Of a stretch of DNA of 8,464 nt, positions 7,801-8,464 are shown piece after piece. Origin of the DNA: Pseudomonadota bacterium (lineage in GTDB: Bacteria; Pseudomonadota; Gammaproteobacteria; Xanthomonadales; Xanthomonadaceae); NCBI GenBank assembly GCA_023453655.1, contig JAEXTE010000242.1, positions 1 to 8,464 on the forward strand. The letters run 5' to 3'. Each line of letters begins with the position of its first letter. Within the stretch, counting starts at the first letter, position 1. Below the pieces are notes generated by a model. It was given only the letters and a program-made list of their open reading frames with translations, did not search any database and was not told the DNA's origin. A program made the translations under genes and the position numbers.

Positions 7801-7876
7801 GTAGGGCCGGGTCGGCGTGAGCCGGGGTGAGGACCCGACGCGAAGCCGCCGCCCGGAGGCGGCGGCAAGGCCCTAC
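7801..7876. repeat. GTAG-bounded inverted repeat, REPIN-like
   Basis: The outer arms GTAGGGCC (7801-7808) and GGCCCTAC (7869-7876) are perfect inverted repeats. Inside them lie two further hairpins: CGGGTC/GACCCG (7808-7813 with 7832-7837) and the 9-base GCCGCCGCC/GGCGGCGGC stem (7845-7853 with 7858-7866, CGGA loop). Two inverted units each starting GTAGGGCC fit the REP doublet (REPIN) organisation. GTAG-headed REPs are known from Stenotrophomonas. Copy number cannot be seen from one window, so the assignment is tentative. Confidence 0.55.
7845..7866 (-). terminator. Strong GC hairpin after the EF-hand gene, possible terminator or mRNA-stabilising stem
   Basis: A perfect 9-base-pair all-G/C stem with a four-base loop (UCCG on the minus-strand RNA) begins 28 bases after the EF-hand stop codon. 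The bases after it on the minus strand are only TT before GC-rich sequence, so there is no U-tract. It is part of the repeat at 7801-7876 and may act as a 3'-end protecting structure rather than a true terminator. Confidence 0.35.
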
Positions 7877-7893
7877 CGCGCCTGGTCCCGGCT

Positions 7894-8464
7894 TCAGCGG
7901 ATCCGCGCGGTGTACTCGTCGCGGTCGCTCCGGCCGTCGCCGCTGGTATCGACCGCGTCGAAGCCGGTGGCAAGTGCGGCTTCGGCGGCCGCTTCCGTGC
8001 GCGACACGGCGCCGTCGCGGTCCGCATCCAGCTGGTCGAAGGCGCGACTGGCGGCCACCATGGCCGGGTCCGAAACATGCGAGGTCACCGTGACCTGCGG
8101 CTCGGGCTGGGCCATGGCAGGCGCGACGGGCGGCTGCGGAGGAGGCGCGTTCACGGCTTCGATCGCCGCGCGCGACGAGACCACCGCCTCTGCCGCAGCC
8201 TGCTGCGCGACCAGGCTGGCGACCCCCGCCTCGTGGCTGCCGCCGTGGGCCTGGGCCAGCGCGTCGAGCGGCTGGGCGGTGCCGGCGTGGCCGACCCCGC
8301 TGGCCGCGCCGCTCCGATTGGCCGCATCGGCAGCCGACTGCGCGGATTCCTGCGCACGTAGCGCCGCGTCGCGCGCGACCCGGGCATGGTAGGCGGCGCT
8401 GGCCTCGCCCCGCGCGGTCAGCGCGGGCGCATCGGCGGCGGCCTCGGCGACCGGTCTCTTATAA
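7894..8464 (-). CDS. Ala-rich protein with two C-terminal EF-hand loops, N-terminus beyond window edge
   Basis: The frame is open from the right edge to the stop at 7894-7896, giving 189 visible codons and no need for the internal GTG at 8184 as a start. The first 110 or so residues are Ala-rich and low in complexity (for example AASAAYHARVARDAALRAQ-like composition), then comes a Pro/Gln-rich linker (PPPQPPVAPAMAQPEPQ). The end holds two calcium-binding loops of canonical spacing: DADRDGAVSRTE (8028-7993) and DTSGDGRSDRDE (7950-7915). Both have acidic or Ser ligands at 1, 3, 5 and 9 or 12, Gly at 6 and Glu at 12. Only 14 residues separate the loops, shorter than in calmodulin-type pairs. Calcium binding is likely; the role is unknown. 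No signal peptide can be judged because the N-terminus is outside the window. Confidence 0.75.
   Translation of the reverse strand, partial: YKRPVAEAAADAPALTARGEASAAYHARVARDAALRAQESAQSAADAANRSGAASGVGHAGTAQPLDALAQAHGGSHEAGVASLVAQQAAAEAVVSSRAAIEAVNAPPPQPPVAPAMAQPEPQVTVTSHVSDPAMVAASRAFDQLDADRDGAVSRTEAAAEAALATGFDAVDTSGDGRSDRDEYTARIR

Noticed and set aside
7894..8184. A separate small EF-hand gene starting at GTG 8184
   Set aside because: The same frame stays open with matching Ala/Gln-rich composition all the way to the window edge and there is no ribosome-binding site before 8184, so a longer truncated gene is the better reading.
8151..8387. Minus-strand Arg/Pro-rich 78-codon frame and plus-strand frames over the right end
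   Set aside because: They overlap the open frame carrying two canonical EF-hand loops, and have no motifs of their own.

Overview
The window is GC-rich, non-mobile chromosomal DNA that most resembles a gammaproteobacterium of the Lysobacter/Luteimonas/Xanthomonas group (Xanthomonadaceae). The clues are the very high GC with strong G/C at third codon positions, an LptD N-terminus close to that remembered from Xanthomonas, the ubiH-ubiI/F-like pair, and a GTAG-type intergenic repeat of the kind described in Stenotrophomonas. The family placement is from memory, not from a search.

Layout. Positions 1-4314 hold a minus-strand run of four genes, in transcription order: a small DUF6580-like membrane protein (4314-3718), a PduO-type cob(I)alamin adenosyltransferase (3701-3153), a histone-deacetylase-fold amidohydrolase (3144-2206), and the outer-membrane LPS translocon gene lptD (2125 to beyond the left edge). 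The first three are separated by only 16 and 8 bases and look like one operon. lptD follows after about 80 bases and may be co-transcribed. A 111-base divergent intergenic region (4315-4425) carries a possible -10 element for the minus-strand operon. Positions 4426-6818 hold two plus-strand flavin monooxygenases of ubiquinone synthesis, ubiH and a UbiI/UbiF-type gene, joined by an ATGA stop/start overlap. The convergent minus-strand gene at 6829-7770 encodes a DUF808 (YedI-like) membrane protein. Both convergent stop codons sit inside one small palindrome. A 123-base gap (7771-7893) holds a nested inverted repeat bounded by GTAG and CTAC. From 7894 to the right edge runs the C-terminal part of an Ala-rich protein ending in two EF-hand loops.

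Function. Most of the window is housekeeping: LPS export to the outer membrane, aromatic-ring hydroxylation in ubiquinone synthesis, and cobalamin cofactor activation. The less understood parts are the DUF6580-adenosyltransferase-deacetylase operon, whose first and third genes have no known role in cobalamin biology, the REPIN-like repeat, and the EF-hand protein. I found no CRISPR array, phage, transposase, tRNA, rRNA, defence system or clearly new multi-gene system.
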